Assembly (NCBI GenBank): GCA_026874595.1
Contig: CM049306.1
Location: forward strand, 21,445,019-21,509,018
Origin: Sipunculus nudus
Taxonomy: Eukaryota > Annelida > Sipuncula > Golfingiida > Sipunculidae
Direction: 5' to 3'
Length of the DNA: 64,000 nt
The translations under genes were made by a program, and so were the position numbers. The first letter of the stretch is position 1. Every line of letters begins with the position of its first letter. The notes below the pieces were generated by a model, which saw nothing but the letters and a program-made list of their open reading frames with translations, ran no database searches and had not been told where the DNA came from. Shown piece by piece: positions 24,748-38,115 of the stretch.

Positions 24748-26400
24748 GATTGATTGATTACCTTTATTTCCTTCATGCCTGAAGAGCATCAACACAATAT
24801 TCAAAGGTTTACATGAAAATACAAACTGTGCAATTCACTGTAAATTAGGTGAGAGATAAAGATCGAAATTTTCCTTAGTGCGTAATATTGACAAAACAAT
24901 GTTTATTTACCTATAAATGAACATGGCATACAAACCCACGCAAAACCAATGTTTTGCCACATATAGACATGTAACCACAGTAATTGTCTTAACTCATGCT
25001 CATCCTAAACGATTTCCAAAACATCAGACAGTCCAATGCTGGCGGCCAGAGCGCATCAATGAAATGTCTAACACTGTATAGAAAATCTAAAAACATATTG
25101 TTGAAATATTTTTTTCTCATCTTCTGCCATAAGAGGAATTTTAGCACTGTATAATTTAGAAATGAATGTCAGATCGTCTATATGTAAGTATGTAAGTAAG
25201 AGCTTATTGTACACTAAATGAATTATTTATTTCATTCCATAATATCTCTCTCTCATTTGAAGTCAGGTCACAAGAGATAATCACATGTTATTGAATTATT
25301 TAATATTTCCCCACATAAGTGACATAAACCCGAGAAATGCAAATTTTCATTTAAGTCGAAACATGAAAGAAGAAACACAGCAAATGACTTTGCCCTATTT
25401 ATAGACTCGTAAAGAGCCATGTGGAAGAAGGAAGGAAACAATTACATTTCACAAGGTTAAACATATGAAAGACTGGATTATGCCGGTTTCTTTCCCAATA
25501 TTGGTTTGGTTCATATTCAACCCTATTACTATATTACGACTGACTGCCATAGCCGTTTATTTAGAAAATACTGATTATCTTGTGACCAGAAAAATCCCTC
25601 TAGATTATACTTCTCCAACACTGTACATGTATATGCTTCAACACCAATACTTTAAGTGCGTAGTGAAAAACTGTCTAGTTTTGTTTTTGCTATGTGATAA
25701 GTTGGGGGATTCATGTACTGTGCAGATATTGTGAAGAAACAATAAATAATTCTTTCAATGAATGCACTTATCCAGGGAACCCCTAGTAATGGGAGAGCAA
25801 TGTCGGTACGGGTGCTTATATGGAACCCCTGCATGTGTTTAATAGAGAAAGCAAATCTTTTTGTTACATCGAGCACCAGAATTCAGATCCAAATGATACC
25901 CTCGGGAGAACAACTGTTTTGTAAACCTTTAATGAAGTAAGTGGATTAAAGGCTTGCGGTCGAATACCTAAACCCAATAGTGACAAATATGTACCCCGTC
26001 TACAATGCGACATGCCTGGCCTATTTGGCCTGAAAAAGAAAGGGTCGCCTTAGTTTGCAAGCCCAGGTGCTTATGTTGTCTAACCTGTCCAACTGTTTGG
26101 TTTCCTAATACCCATCGACGTTTTTATGAAATTTATTGGACGCTTTTTGAGATTTCAGAAAAAAAACTAGAACTACAGTATTATATTAGGTATATAAAAC
26201 TAAAATGCCACCTCTGAGAATACGTGTAACAAATATTAAGTATTTCCTCTAGTCCACACGGTGACCATGACATTAATACAACGTCATCTGCTTGTGCAAG
26301 TTACCCCTCAGGGGTTTCTCCTACTTCTGTTCTGTACCCACATTGCCGAAGTTGAACCAAAAGATCATTAATGTATAAAAAAGCGCAACCAAGTAAAAAA
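24748..26400 (-). pseudogene. LINE remnant with intact 3' end
   Basis: On the minus strand, frames in order give LYINDLLVQLRQCG (about 26320-26365), ADDVVLMS carrying the RT catalytic DD (about 26268-26290), GLEEILNICYTYSQRW, VGQVRQHKHLGLQTKA (about 26045-26095), QACRIVDGVHICHYW, VVLPRVSFGSEFWCSM (about 25870-25920), TDIALPLLGVPWISAFIE (about 25755-25815) and CHLCGEILNN (about 25285-25315). The C-terminal part then fades. The end reads GAAATAAAGGTAATCAATCA, a polyadenylation signal followed by the short tandem tail typical of several LINE clades. The element lacks endonuclease and the first RT motifs, so it is 5' truncated. It has many frameshifts and stops. Clade not assigned. Confidence 0.75.
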
Positions 26401-26930
26401 ACACGCAATTTTAACTTTCTTTTGTTAAAACAATTTTGTTTAATCAATTTTCTGTATTTACTTTGTCAGAAAACTTGAATTACTGAATCTAAAATTGGAT
26501 CATGCAACATTGAAAGTGTTCTTGTTTATAAATACAAGATTTGTATAATATATTTTTTTCTTTTCCGGGAGATGTCGATGATAATAAAGAATGGAAGAAA
26601 TAAATATCTGGTGATACTTGGACATAAAAAGAGATAAAAAAATGAAAAGAAGAAAGCGGCAGTTGAACAGTATATAAGTAGAAAGTCCTCATAGAGCACA
26701 TACCTCCGCCGACAGCCGCCTAAAATTTCCCCAATCTATATCCCGACATCCCACATGAATTCCTTGACCCCTTAATTGTAAAGATTAAAAGATATCGATT
26801 GTCAGCATGAAGGTAAATCATAAGGCATGTTTTGAGATTTTGTGTTATGAACAACAGATAAACATGTATGGAGTCGTTTAATGCAAGATCTGGCTGCATG
26901 ATGCTGGATTTAAATAACAGGCGAGTATTA

Positions 26931-26997
<67 letters not shown>

Positions 26998-27329
26998 TAT
27001 ACACTATATATACAGATGTGTGTTTATATTAAATATGATATGACTCAAATATTTTTATAATATAAAAAAAAAATGCACTGTTGCGTCGCAGTTGGTAGGT
27101 AACTCTTTGGGAAAAAAGGTAGATTAGGTGGAAGAGACACACACAATCTTGATGGTCCCTTCAAGGCCGGCAGACATCAGCCTGTCACGACCACGAGACG
27201 TTTCAATTGCGTCACTGCCATGGCTCCCAACTGCTATGACGTTAAAGTTAATGGAAGACGAGGAAAAGTCCCTTATTCACAATAAACTTTGAAGTTAGCC
27301 ATGGTCGTTATAGTGTGCCAGCCAAAGTT
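26401..27329. other. Unannotated AT-rich stretch with (TA)n
   Basis: A (TA)n run of about 60 bases lies at 26935-26998. No gene recognised. Confidence 0.6.
26935..26998. repeat. (TA)n microsatellite
   Basis: Near-pure TA with one TACA interruption. Confidence 0.95.
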
Positions 27330-27645
27330 GATTTTTTTCACTTTTAAGGGCTTTGCTAGTTAACAGCAGGCATCCATGCTAGATCAATCAGCCATAGAGT
27401 GAAGAAAAACGTATAGTTGGATGCCACCTGAAATTTTAATTTCAAGGTCATTTTCAAGGTCAAAATAAAAAATGGGCAAGCCAATGTCTTTTTTCTTTTT
27501 TTTTTTTACTTTTTGGGACACTGCTTGATAATATCAGGATCCATGTCAAATCAACCAACCAAACAGTGATGGAGAAAGTGTAGGATGCCATCCTATATTT
27601 TCAACTTTAAGGTCAATTTCAAGGTCATTTGCAAGGTCAAACCGA
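27330..27645 (+). repeat. AGGTCA-rich repeat, two tandem copies
   Basis: Each copy runs from a GGCATCCATG-like or GGATCCATGTC block through GATCAA-CC, GTTGGATGCCA or AGGATGCCATC, to TTTCAAGGTCATTTTCAAGG. A third copy, inverted, lies at 32360-32530. The AGGTCA half-sites are direct repeats and match TCAAGGTCA, an ERR/SF-1 type consensus. It is a repeat family; any regulatory role is untested. Confidence 0.7.
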
Positions 27646-27848
27646 CGAAAATTGAACCTGAACTTGTACAGTGTTTCTCCATAAATAAAACCAAGGTATA
27701 TTCGGTAACCTTAAGCTTTAAAGATATTTTTGTGCCAAATGCAACGTACCCAAGCCACGTAATAATTAAGTTTATATTTTCTTACACTTTAAAGTATGAG
27801 AAGTACAACTTAAAGTGTGTTTTTGTTTACACAGTAACGTTTTTACTA

Positions 27849-29396
27849 CCGTATTTCCTTGAACAGACGCCCGGGCGTTTATTTTTTTCAGACCCTGCTT
27901 TGACCCGGCGTCTAAACAAGGCCGGCTTTTATTTAAGGCCTGCGTTTATTAAAAATACATTCTCAGTCAGACAAACTAAAAATAGAACACGTCGAAACAA
28001 TGAACCCGCCGGTCATTAATCCCTGACACAATTGAAAACATCGCCGGTACACGGATTGTGTTTGCAAATTTTCCTTAGATGCCACAGGTATATGGGACAC
28101 GTGCATTCTCCACAATCACGCACCATAATAAGAATTAACGGAGAATCACAGCGAGAGATCGCAGTTGTCTTCAAGAATCTGTCCGCGCAAGCCCCTCGAA
28201 ACCAGGTACCCAGGTGTTCTATTTGGCTGTTCCATTTATTTTACACCGCTTGAACTTGGTAACATTGTTTCCCTCTGGACACGGGGTGGCTCTTCCATTT
28301 ACTGTTTTCCACGTACAACTGGTAGCATTTGTTCCATCGAAATACGGGGGTTTGGTCCTTCCACAGGCACAGCGTAATTCATTTCACGAGACTCTTCTCT
28401 CGTTAAATATTTAACTGATTCAGCTCGACACAGCGTAATCAAGCGTTTCTGGCCTTTTATATACTGAATACGGGGTGGCACTTCCATTAACTGTTCACCG
28501 CGTATAACTTGTAATATCGGTTCCATCGAAATACAGGAGGTTGGTTCTTTATAACGGCACAGCGTTGGTCGATTTCATGACGCTTTCATCCCGTCTTTCA
28601 TCTGATTCATCTTGACACAGCGTATTCAAGCGTTTCCAACCTGGTATATACTGGTATATAACATTTACTGCCGTGAATATTACTGAAATTATAGTTGTAC
28701 ATTATATTTTTAACTTTAAAGATTATCTAAGAAGCGTGGTTTTGGTTACAGTGGGGACGCATTTAAAAGCTCTAAAAGTGAAAGCAAGGAGCGTAATTTG
28801 GCTTGACAGTAGCTACAAATTGTACCGATCTACACCATCATTTGGTGTCTGCATGCTACAGAAGAAATGTGTGCCAAAACGTATTTGAACAGTTCTGTTC
28901 AACCTCCATGAGGTAGACTTTCACCGTACCATGTTTAACCGCTTGTTTCAAGCGGTACTATTTTCATCTTGCTTGATAGCAGTGATAGTGTTAGCCTTCT
29001 CACTGTGACGAATTTGTGTATCGTTTATTAGGATCGGTGATCGGATTTAATCATAATGGACGAATCGGGAATATATGGGGTCCCTCATAGAAACAAGCAT
29101 ACACGTAAGATAAAAGAATGATTTATAGACCAAGAGGAATTAAACATATTATCAATACAACACAAACCGAAATTCATACAATAATCTATGGTCATTTTGA
29201 CCAGTTAATACACCAATTATAATGAAGGGAAAAGACATCTGGTGTCAAACATGGAAACTAATCTGACACCAGGCCTGTGAACAAGATCGGCGTATATTTA
29301 AGGCCGGCGTTTATTTTTCTGGGACAATGTTTTGCCCCGGCGACTAAATAAGGCAGGCGACTATTTAAGGTCCGGCGTCTGTTCAAGGAAATACGG
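27849..29396. mobile_element. Non-autonomous TIR element flanked by TA
   Basis: 23 bases at 27849-27871 (beginning CCGTATTTCCTTGAAC) are the exact reverse complement of 29374-29396. TA stands immediately outside both ends (27847-27848 and 29397-29398), as expected for a Tc1/mariner-type target duplication. Both subterminal regions carry several copies of GGCGTYTAT, AAGGCCGGC and TATTTAAGG motifs, possible transposase sites. The 1.5-kb body has no transposase-like ORF; the 144-codon ORF at 27585-28019 runs across the left TIR and is chance. A tandem duplication lies inside. Confidence 0.85.
28276..28660. repeat. Tandem duplication of about 190 bp inside the TIR element
   Basis: ACGGGGTGGCTCTTCCATTT and ACGGGGTGGCACTTCCATTA begin two copies. 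Both continue through GTTCCATCGAAATAC, GACACAGCGTA and TCAAGCGTTTC to TATATACTG. Confidence 0.85.
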
Positions 29397-29591
29397 TACT
29401 CTGAATCAAGACATATGTAAGCTGAGTAATGGGGTATTTTTAATGTGTTCCTATAAGTGTTTTTTACACACTTTAAATGATAACAGAATAAAACATGGCC
29501 GCATTTGTAAAATGCAGGATGAAAGGTCCATGAATAACGGATATTTGTCTATGATAATGTTGTTTTGGAAGCAAGTTTCCGTATCAGAACA

Positions 29592-29810
29592 GGGGCGGAT
29601 CAAGGATTTAGGAAAAGGAGGGGTCCGACTCAGGAGTACTAATGATAAAATCTGAAAAAAGGTCATCAGGTCCGGAAAAGGGGGGGGGGGGTCGGGGCGC
29701 AATAATTGGTCTGAACCCCTTAAAAAAGGTTGCAGAAGGTGAACAGTGGGGGGGGGGGGGATCCAAAAACCGCTTGACCCCTCCTTCTGCAGAAGACCCT
29801 GGATGTTTCA
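29592..29810 (+). repeat. GGATCCAGGATT repeat family, copy 2
   Basis: Starts GGGCGGATCAAGGATTTAGG and follows the block order of 8342-8549: AAAAGGAGGGGTCCG, then a G run, AACCCCTTAAAAAAGG and a second G run. Non-coding. Confidence 0.8.
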
Positions 29811-32359
29811 CATTTTTAGTTAAAACGCATACTGAAACATTCAGAATGGCACGAAAAATAGCTGCCTCAATGACGTAAAAGGCGATTTCTAGCACAAGCT
29901 CTACAGGCACCCACACGAATATTGTAACTGAAACAATGATCAATTCATGTTTAACGTAAGCGAGTTTGACACAATATGAGACGGTAAGATGATGAGACGG
30001 AGACACTTTATATGCCACCATACATGCATTCGGAACTCGAGAAAAACCAATCATTGGAAGCCAGAATAATTTGAAAAATAATAATTGACCTGTTAAATCC
30101 GAGATGGTAGGCAATATACCCATTATATATAGTAAAAGCAAGATATATAATTAAATACAGTGAAGCGATATTTACCAGATTTGACGTTTAATGTCAGTGT
30201 GTTTTGGCTTTTATAATCATACTGCTGAATCGGTATGCGTTAAAAGATACATACTTTGTCAAAATTATCTAACACTATGAAATGATTTAGATCTGTTCTT
30301 GTAGAATAAGCTAATCTACAATAATTTCCGACATTTGTATTAGATGGCTTTAATAATTAAGATTGATTCATATATGATAAATCTGTAAAAAATACTTCTT
30401 TTGATAATGACTTCAACTGAGATACACACAGCGGAAATGTACTCCAAATCAAGTACACAGTCAAATGTGCTTTATCTTATTAGCACTTCATCAGTTAGAC
30501 GTGGATTTTCGTGGTGGTATCTTCAGATTTAAGTAACTTTCTCAATGCCATTTTCAAGGTAAAACGGAACAAAATAGGAATGGTGACAAAGCATTTACCA
30601 TATTTTATAAACTTCAAAGTAGAACACCACATATAAAACTGTCCTTTAAAACAACATAGTACACATTGTTACACATCCCAAATGTATGTTGTACAATACT
30701 GTTGAACAATAGGTCACTCATTCAGTTGAACAAAAAATTACATCTCTTGGTTGCAGAAAAACAAACAAACACTGAAACAATGTAGGAGGAAGCATGTGTA
30801 TAGGCCTACCGTAAATGACTATATAACTTCTGTTGGTAACTAGTTGAAACGGCAGATTATAAGTTTTGTACTAATCCTTGCCTGAAGTATAAGCTCCATC
30901 ACACTATGCCAAGTTCTCACCATGTACAATGAGGACAATAAGGACACAGGTCCCGACCTCTGTCTCCCGGCTCCTATATGTCTGTTTAGCCGACTTATTA
31001 TGTACCCTTTTTTATTTCCTAATTATGGCACGTCAATATTGCTTTCAAAAGGATTTAATGGCTTAAAGCAATCGACGGGTCCTAGCCTTTCATGTAAGTG
31101 ATTATAATGTACCTTACCTGGCCCAAGTGTCATTATATATGAACAGGTAAAATTATCGAGAAAAAAAAATCTTTCATCTGCCACGGCCTCCGCCCTATAA
31201 TATTTATTCTACAATTTGAACAGCTAAAGAGAAGAATTAAATTGACATAAAATAATAGAATATTTAAAAAAATATGTCCGAGTTAAGAATTTGTATAACA
31301 TCTCTAGATCTACCATAAAAAAGCTACAAATAGCAGCACCAAGGGTTGTATCTCAAGATTTAAACAGCCTATATGAGGACTGTTTAACTCAAATCAACAC
31401 ATCTTATATAAACAGCATACAGGTCGACTATTAATCAAGGTAAAACAATAGTGAATAGTATATTACCAAACCAGATAGATGATTTATTTGAACTAACTAC
31501 AATCTAATAAAAGATATATAGCTCTAGAGAGCAATAACAGTCAAATTACCAAATAATTATTATTGTTATTTGTCATTATTACTGTCATCATATTCCCATA
31601 TGACTTAAATGGTTTCAAACACCTTGGACTTTCATTCATGTATGTAATCGATCAATAAGTCGTAGATATTCAATAACAGAATTTTTTATTGATACACATT
31701 ATGTCAGGATATTTTGATATGATTCTATTCTTAACAGTATAGTCGTCATAGTAGCATGTACATGTTAGTGGTTTCAGGATTCTCTCTCAGGCTCTGAATA
31801 TAAATAGAACTAGTTGACAAAAAGATAAAATGATTATATACCAGTAAGAACTAACATAAATGAAATATTGAAGAATGCGTCCATTTAAGACTTGATCTGC
31901 TTCTTGACAATTAGAAACAATAAAAAAATTTATAACATTGCCATGGAAGGAGTTAAAAACTGAATATTATTTTAGAAACTGCTGTCAAATTGTCAATACA
32001 TGTTAACACACAGAATAAACTGACATTTATAACAAAACAAAATTTAGCCGTGTCAAAGTCGCCAGCGACCCCCGGTGGCCACAGTCGTATTGCAAACAAT
32101 AGTTTGCTAATATGGCCCATGCATGAAAAAATTACTAAGTTTTAAGTCTATGCATTCAGACGTCTCAGGGGTGAGTAAGAGACAAACATACAAACCAACG
32201 GACAGGACGATTATACTAGGTACAGTGCAAACACACGGTTACAAATTCAGTGAAACCACATATTTTCTTTTGCAATCAACAAAACAAGGTTATATTATGG
32301 ACATCTTAAATGAAAAAGCGGCCAATATTACACAAAACAAGGATAACACGATATTTTAT
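29811..32359. other. Unannotated AT-rich stretch
   Basis: A minus-strand ORF of 177 codons (29608-30141) starts in unrecognised hydrophobic sequence and runs into the repeat at 29592-29810, so it is probably chance. No other signal. Confidence 0.5.
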
Positions 32360-32530
32360 ACCTTGTGACCTTGATGACCTTCAAAATGACCTTGAAATTC
32401 AAATTTCGCGATGGCATCCAACACATCTTTTTAACCCCCTATCACTGGTCAGATCCTACAATGATGCCCACTGTTAATATGCGTTGCCGTTAAAAATAAT
32501 TTTATACGACTTTTCAGAGTTTGGCTGGCC
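32360..32530 (-). repeat. AGGTCA-rich repeat, copy 3
   Basis: TGACCTTCAAAATGACCTTG followed by GGCATCCAACA and later TTTGGCTGGCC is the reverse complement of the 27330-27480 block order. Confidence 0.65.
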
Positions 32531-34082
32531 AAAGGTCTTAATTGATTATAATAAAAATTTACGCAAAAACGGACAATAGAATAAGTAGGAAGTGGTTAAA
32601 ATTGTGGTCGAAACAATTTTAAGTATAAGATGTACGGCATACGCAGCAGGCGTAAAGGGGAGAATATGATTGAATCTATATCAAATTCCAACGATCCGTT
32701 CGTAAATCAATGTTTTTGTTCTTTCGCCCATGGCCAATCGTTACCAAATATTTCCTCGCAATCTTCAAGAAATTTCGAAGATATATCCCGGACACACACG
32801 CACACACACAAATATCACCTTAATCTCCTACCTCCTTACTTGGCGGAGGTAAAAAACATATTTATTACATGAGTTTGAATTTAATTTATGTTTATTATTA
32901 TGGAAAAAAACACTCATTTGCATTTTTTCGTTTGAAGATGAACAGACCAGCTCTTAATTTAATTGAAAATACAAACGCATAATTTCTTGTGGCTGTGCGT
33001 TTAAATGCAAATGCATATTAAAATTTTAAAGATATATTTTCTTTGAATTCAAGCAAAATCGCATAAAAGTAATTTCTAAACGCAATGGCACATTTAGGAT
33101 TAACGAATATCTAAACAATTTCATACGAAGCAAATTAACCAAAAAATTGGAAAAGAATCCTACTTAAACAAATTTTTATTTTAATTTCAAAATAACTGAA
33201 CAAAACTATTACAACCGAACAACAAGAATACTTCATTCTTAAAACAGTTCGGCCTGTTCTATAATATAAATTGTTTCATACTTCAATATTGTACATCCTC
33301 AGAGTGAAAAGTCTGTTGTGATAACGATTTGCAATGTCTTCCATTTTTTTCGTAGACATCTTATAATCTGTATAAGTAGGTCTTATGGCATTGACTTAAC
33401 GATGCTGCGTCATTTCTTGTTATTTTAATTGTTTCTTTTCATATTCTTGCCGAGGGCAGCCGTTCTCTCTGCCAGTCTCTTTGGGTGACGTTAATCCTGA
33501 TATAGTAGATTATCTATAGTTGCATTATTATTATTACCATTTAAGTTATCATATGGTAGTTATTTTATAAAAGCTTATTATAATTTTAAATTTTGTCCAG
33601 CAATGTTCACGGTTCCGGATTTTATAATTCTATGCCTGAACGATTGTTTCAAAATATCCTGACTTTTCCTTGGCATCATTATAATGCTGTAAAGTCAATC
33701 ATTTTTTTCAATTTTTCAAAGCTGATAGTACATGGAATTGATAGAGTATGTTCTTGGGCTCCTGGGAATACGCTAAATATCGGTTAAGAACAGTCGGACT
33801 TTTGTTACCCTCATGATACAGTAACAGTATCGGGCAGACAGTCGCTGTGGCCGGACACCTTCAATTGATTACATTCGTGCGAATAAACAACGCAACATTC
33901 AATCATGTTCCAGTGATACTTAAAATGGAATCTTCAAAAGAGCATCAGTTGCATTAGACCGGATGAGAAGTCCCGTTCAGCGTTTAATGGATGTATATTA
34001 AGCTGAACCTTTCATCTTAAAACTGCCTTCACATATGGCTCACTTATCAATAGGGGAGTTCCCTAATGGTTTTGATGTCACA

Positions 34083-34095
34083 AGGTCAAAGGTCA
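34083..34095 (+). promoter_or_regulatory. Perfect DR1 nuclear-receptor site
   Basis: AGGTCA-A-AGGTCA, the consensus DR1 bound by RXR/HNF4-type receptors. There is no adjacent promoter or gene, so function is unknown. Confidence 0.3.
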
Positions 34096-35075
34096 ACGCC
34101 ACGAACCATTTTGTGCAATAGATTTTTACGCATTTATCCAAAACTTACCATCTTTCATATTTTGGTCATCTATCAACAGAGTAGGATTCCAATGAATTGA
34201 AAATCACAGTTTAAAGTCAGGATCACAGGGTCTACTTCATTAAAAAGCGTGTGGAATGACTTATCCTTGCTGAATGGTAGTAATATCAGCACTTACATTT
34301 TTTTTAACATACCACCAATACCTCCTCATAGACGAATTCAGATCAATAGAACTGTTTGTGTCAGTTCCGGTTGTGAAGTTTCTGAATAATAAAAATGATT
34401 TACATGGTATATCATATCAAATCTTTCAGGTCAATGTGGTTCATTTGACTCTGTTCAATTGCAATGGACTTTTTTTGGGTTAAAATATATAAAAACATAT
34501 TTAATTTGCCGATTTAGTCAAAATGTAAATGTTATGAATCTATCACATTAATTTGCATTTAAATGAGCAGTTACATGAAACGCGCATTTGCATACATTAA
34601 TTTACATTGGCGTTTGTGTTTATACACAACAGAGCTTGAAATATTTGATTTTCAAATACATGTGCACCTGAAGTACAAACGTGCTATAAATCATTGAGAA
34701 TCCTGTAATATATTTTCATTGATAAATTCTACCATTTAAGGCTCTTCCAGAAAACGTCACTTATTTCTACAATTCACACATAAAAATAAAGTCAGAGTGT
34801 ACATTGATTTCCAAGTGCATCAAAATTTGCATTTTTATTTTGCATTATATGATGTTAAATTGTATTTGCATCTGTTTTTTATACAATTATGTTTACATTT
34901 AAATTAGCTGTGTCCAATTAGAACCACACCCTGGTAGGGAGGCTGATATCTGGATTGAGTAATAACTGTTACATCCTGTTTTATCCACCTGCATGAAGAG
35001 CATTGTGATTAAAAATTAAAACCTCAATCGTTTCTTATAACAGAAATACCTACCTTTATTCATCTCATAGCGGTT

Positions 35076-35285
35076 CTAATAGAAACAAATAACAATATCT
35101 TTATGTAAGATGTATGTACCACGCCTACATACTGGTACTCCAGCACCTTTCTTCTGTTGTAGATCAAAGTCTAGTACCAGGTTCTCCCTGTATTTCGACA
35201 GCAGTTTTTCATGAACACGGTGATTAATTTGCTTGCCAGCAAGATACACAGATGTATCTTCTGCAGATACTTTAACCGCCGACAT
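35076..35285 (-). other. Unidentified 69-codon ORF, weak candidate exon
   Basis: The translation is hydrophilic and charge-balanced (MSAVKVSAEDTSVYLAGKQ at the start, KLLSKYRENLVLDFDLQQKK later). It is the only non-repeat ORF here that reads like normal protein. It matches no family I recognise. The end is rich in V, C, R and I and stops at 35076. No splice structure could be assigned. It may be an exon or an old transposon fragment. Confidence 0.18.
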
Positions 35286-36009
35286 CGGCAGCTGGTTAAT
35301 TATTGGCCCTCCTCCGGCTGTTCTCGAGGTTTACTCACACAGGGTTTCTTTAACCAACAACTGTCTGTACCACTCACAGCAGCAGTTCATTATACCACCG
35401 GCATTGGTTTTATTCCACCTGTTCCAGGTAATGTTGTAATTTATGTGAAGAAAGTTCATATTAGGCGATCGATTTATGTAGGTTTACACGTATCCATTAT
35501 TGTGTTTACATGACGCCTGTTGCTTACGACATTACAAATGTCAACCATCTTGAAAGGTGTATAAATGTTCATAGATGTAATGTTGACACTAAATAAGACG
35601 CATTGTAGAAATTCGAGGGCTTTGTTCGTGTTGTGAATAATAGTCATAAAAAAATAATGAAATAAAAATTAGGACCTCCAGACTGCACTTTGGTGATCAG
35701 TATTTAATTGGTATGCAACTATTCAAAAGATACCGAGCCGATGCGTCGCGAGAAACATGTTAGTAAACATAAATAAATCACTAAACGTCAATCCTCTTGT
35801 TACTCAGTGTTTCTCAATCGCGTTCCCCACTTAAAATCCTCCTTCGATGAAATGTTTAAGGAATGGACAGATTTTTTTTTTTGGCTTTCATATTGGTCCA
35901 GTGGAAAATGTTTGCTCTCACGATGACAGTGATCTGGGTTTTGAAACACAGTACACCTCACCTCTCATGGAAACAATATCTTCACTTACGTTTACATGAA
36001 AAGCCAACA

Positions 36010-36172
36010 TTTTAGATTCCAGGAAAGGAAGCCTAATGAGAAAACCTTGAAAAGGTCCTAAGGTCTGGAAAGGAAGATCAGGCACCAAAAACAGGGTGGA
36101 ACTCTTTAAAGGGTTGCGGCGGTTAAAAAGAAAATAATGGGTTGTAGAAACAACGACTCAACCACCCACCTT
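36010..36172 (+). repeat. GGATCCAGGATT repeat family, copy 3
   Basis: GATTCCAGGAAAGGAAG, AAAACCTTGAAAAGGTCC, GGTCTGGAAAGG and CTCTTTAAAGGGTTGC follow the block order of copies 1 and 2, without the G runs. Confidence 0.6.
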
Positions 36173-37500
36173 CGCGCATATACCTGATCGCAGCCTGGAT
36201 GCAGGTCTCCCTCCTCATGTAGTTGCTGGGTCCAATATCAGATAAGGTTTTTTTTTTATTTTATTGTTTGGTCAAGCTAGGAGCTACAAGATCAATTGAC
36301 TTACAAACTGAAAACAGATGTTAAAATTATACATTTGAACTTATTTTCAGCCAAGTAATCCAGTCTGTAAATCGTAGACGCAAGGGTGCTGATAGAATCA
36401 AAATGAACCGTGTAGCCGTTTCATAAAGATTATGGCAGACAGCTTCAGGGTTTCGTGCAAAATGTTATGGAAGGCATCAATCTTATTTAATTAGGTTAAT
36501 TTGTAAGATTTAACACTGAATGAAGCCTTTCTTTTAGGCTGAATACTCTGTATGCTTTAAATGAAAGTATGGACTAAACTAAAGTTGCTGATTTGGCTTG
36601 TTACTTCCACCATTGTCAGCAGGAATCTGTTTGAAAAGGCTGAGGTTTGTTGACTGTCACACAGAACGATACAGATGATTCTAATAATGATCGATGTACT
36701 AAGTTGATATTTCCTAGGTCCGAAAAAAAAACGCAGTCAACAATCATTTCGTCATACTTCATCAACATTGGTGCAGCTCTGTCATTATAATGATCATAGT
36801 GTTGACAAACTTATATTAAAAAATACTTCTTATAATTATAATTGGCCGTTTCCTAAGATGTTAAAACAAATATTCTTCTACCACCCCTTTTAGAATGGCA
36901 CAAAACTGAAGTGGCAGGACAGGTATTATATTGGCAGCTTAAATATGTCGCATCTTTGGTATTATTTATAACAGTCTTCAAAATTTATCTGGAACAAAGA
37001 TTTTGTCAGCCAATGTTGGTCCCATTGAAATGGAACCGTACTTTCTTTCAACACAAATAACACACTTTAAGCAACTATGAAGGGAGAGGCCATTATACAA
37101 TAAAGTTCCACGATAGCAGAGAGCCCATTAGTGTCAAAGTAGTCCGTGGCTGTAATTAAGAGAGCTACCTCCTCTAAATGCTTCTCTGAAGGTGACGTCT
37201 GGAAACTGGAGAAACGAAAGTGAAACCCGTATTGGCTTCACCGCAGAGTGAGGGTGTTAAGTGTGATCACAAAGCATTTTTTAAACTTGTACTCCGATGG
37301 CGGAGACATTTATCCATTGGGATGCAGTTTTCTAGTTGGATGTATGTTGTGCAGAATGACGCTTGTTTGGATACTGTAAGGCTATAAAAAAAATTATTCA
37401 AACATTCCGAGCCAGGATATTACAATTTTTATGAAAGATATTTTTGAAAAAGTATTTCGAAAATCCTCCTCAACCAATTAAGCAATAAAAAATAAAAAAG

Positions 37501-37545
<45 letters not shown>

Positions 37546-38115
37546 AGATGTATGTTATATATATATAATATAATATATATTATATAAAATACATAATATA
37601 AGATATATTATATTAATTTTATAATATAAAATATATAATATATATAAATCTGAGCTTTATCAGGACGTATTGTCTTCGTTATTGGGTTGTTGCACATAAC
37701 ACATATGTTCACTTCTGCTTTCAGGTGTAGTAGGACCCTTATTCATGTGTGAACGTGAGAACATTTAATATATAAAAAACTAAACTTTCATTCCCATTAA
37801 ATCACACCACGATGAATTGGCAATGAACAATGGCATATATCGGACCGAAATGCCTCACATGTCGCTTAGAAGACTCCCAGGTGTAAGCTACAGCCTAAGG
37901 TTTATTTCAGGACCCATGCAAGAAGAGGATAATGAGGCGTTTTCGTGACACCATGTGTTCATGCACCAATTCTGCGGTGGGAATTCCTTAACCTATGCAT
38001 GGGGATACGGGGTAATAATGAAGAAAGTGCCTAACACGACGCCAAAAAATCCTTAACATGAAATCCCTGGATTTTGTTGTGACCCTAAAAATCAGAGTAG
38101 GGGGTCTTGGTCTTA
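36173..38115. other. Unannotated stretch with AT-rich tract
   Basis: A (TA)n run lies at 37503-37542, followed by about 110 bp of imperfect TATA palindromes to 37650. No gene recognised. Confidence 0.55.
37503..37650. repeat. (TA)n and AT-rich inverted repeats
   Basis: About 20 TA units, then TATAATATAATATATATTATATA-type palindromic sequence with cruciform potential. Confidence 0.9.

Larger units (their letters stand above)
32531..36009. other. Unannotated AT-rich stretch of 3.5 kb
   Basis: A short CA microsatellite lies near 32792-32810. Apart from the DR1 site at 34083 and the weak candidate exon at 35076, nothing recognised. Confidence 0.5.

Noticed and set aside
27585-28019. 144-codon plus-strand ORF as a gene
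   Set aside because: It crosses the left TIR of the 27849 element and runs through repeat sequence.
29608-30141. 177-codon hydrophobic minus-strand ORF
   Set aside because: Its 3' half is the GGATCCAGGATT repeat, and no homologue or domain was recognised for the rest.
36500-37380. Possible transposase remnant (broken frames reading like protein)
   Set aside because: Several frames looked protein-like but no ordered motif set could be identified.
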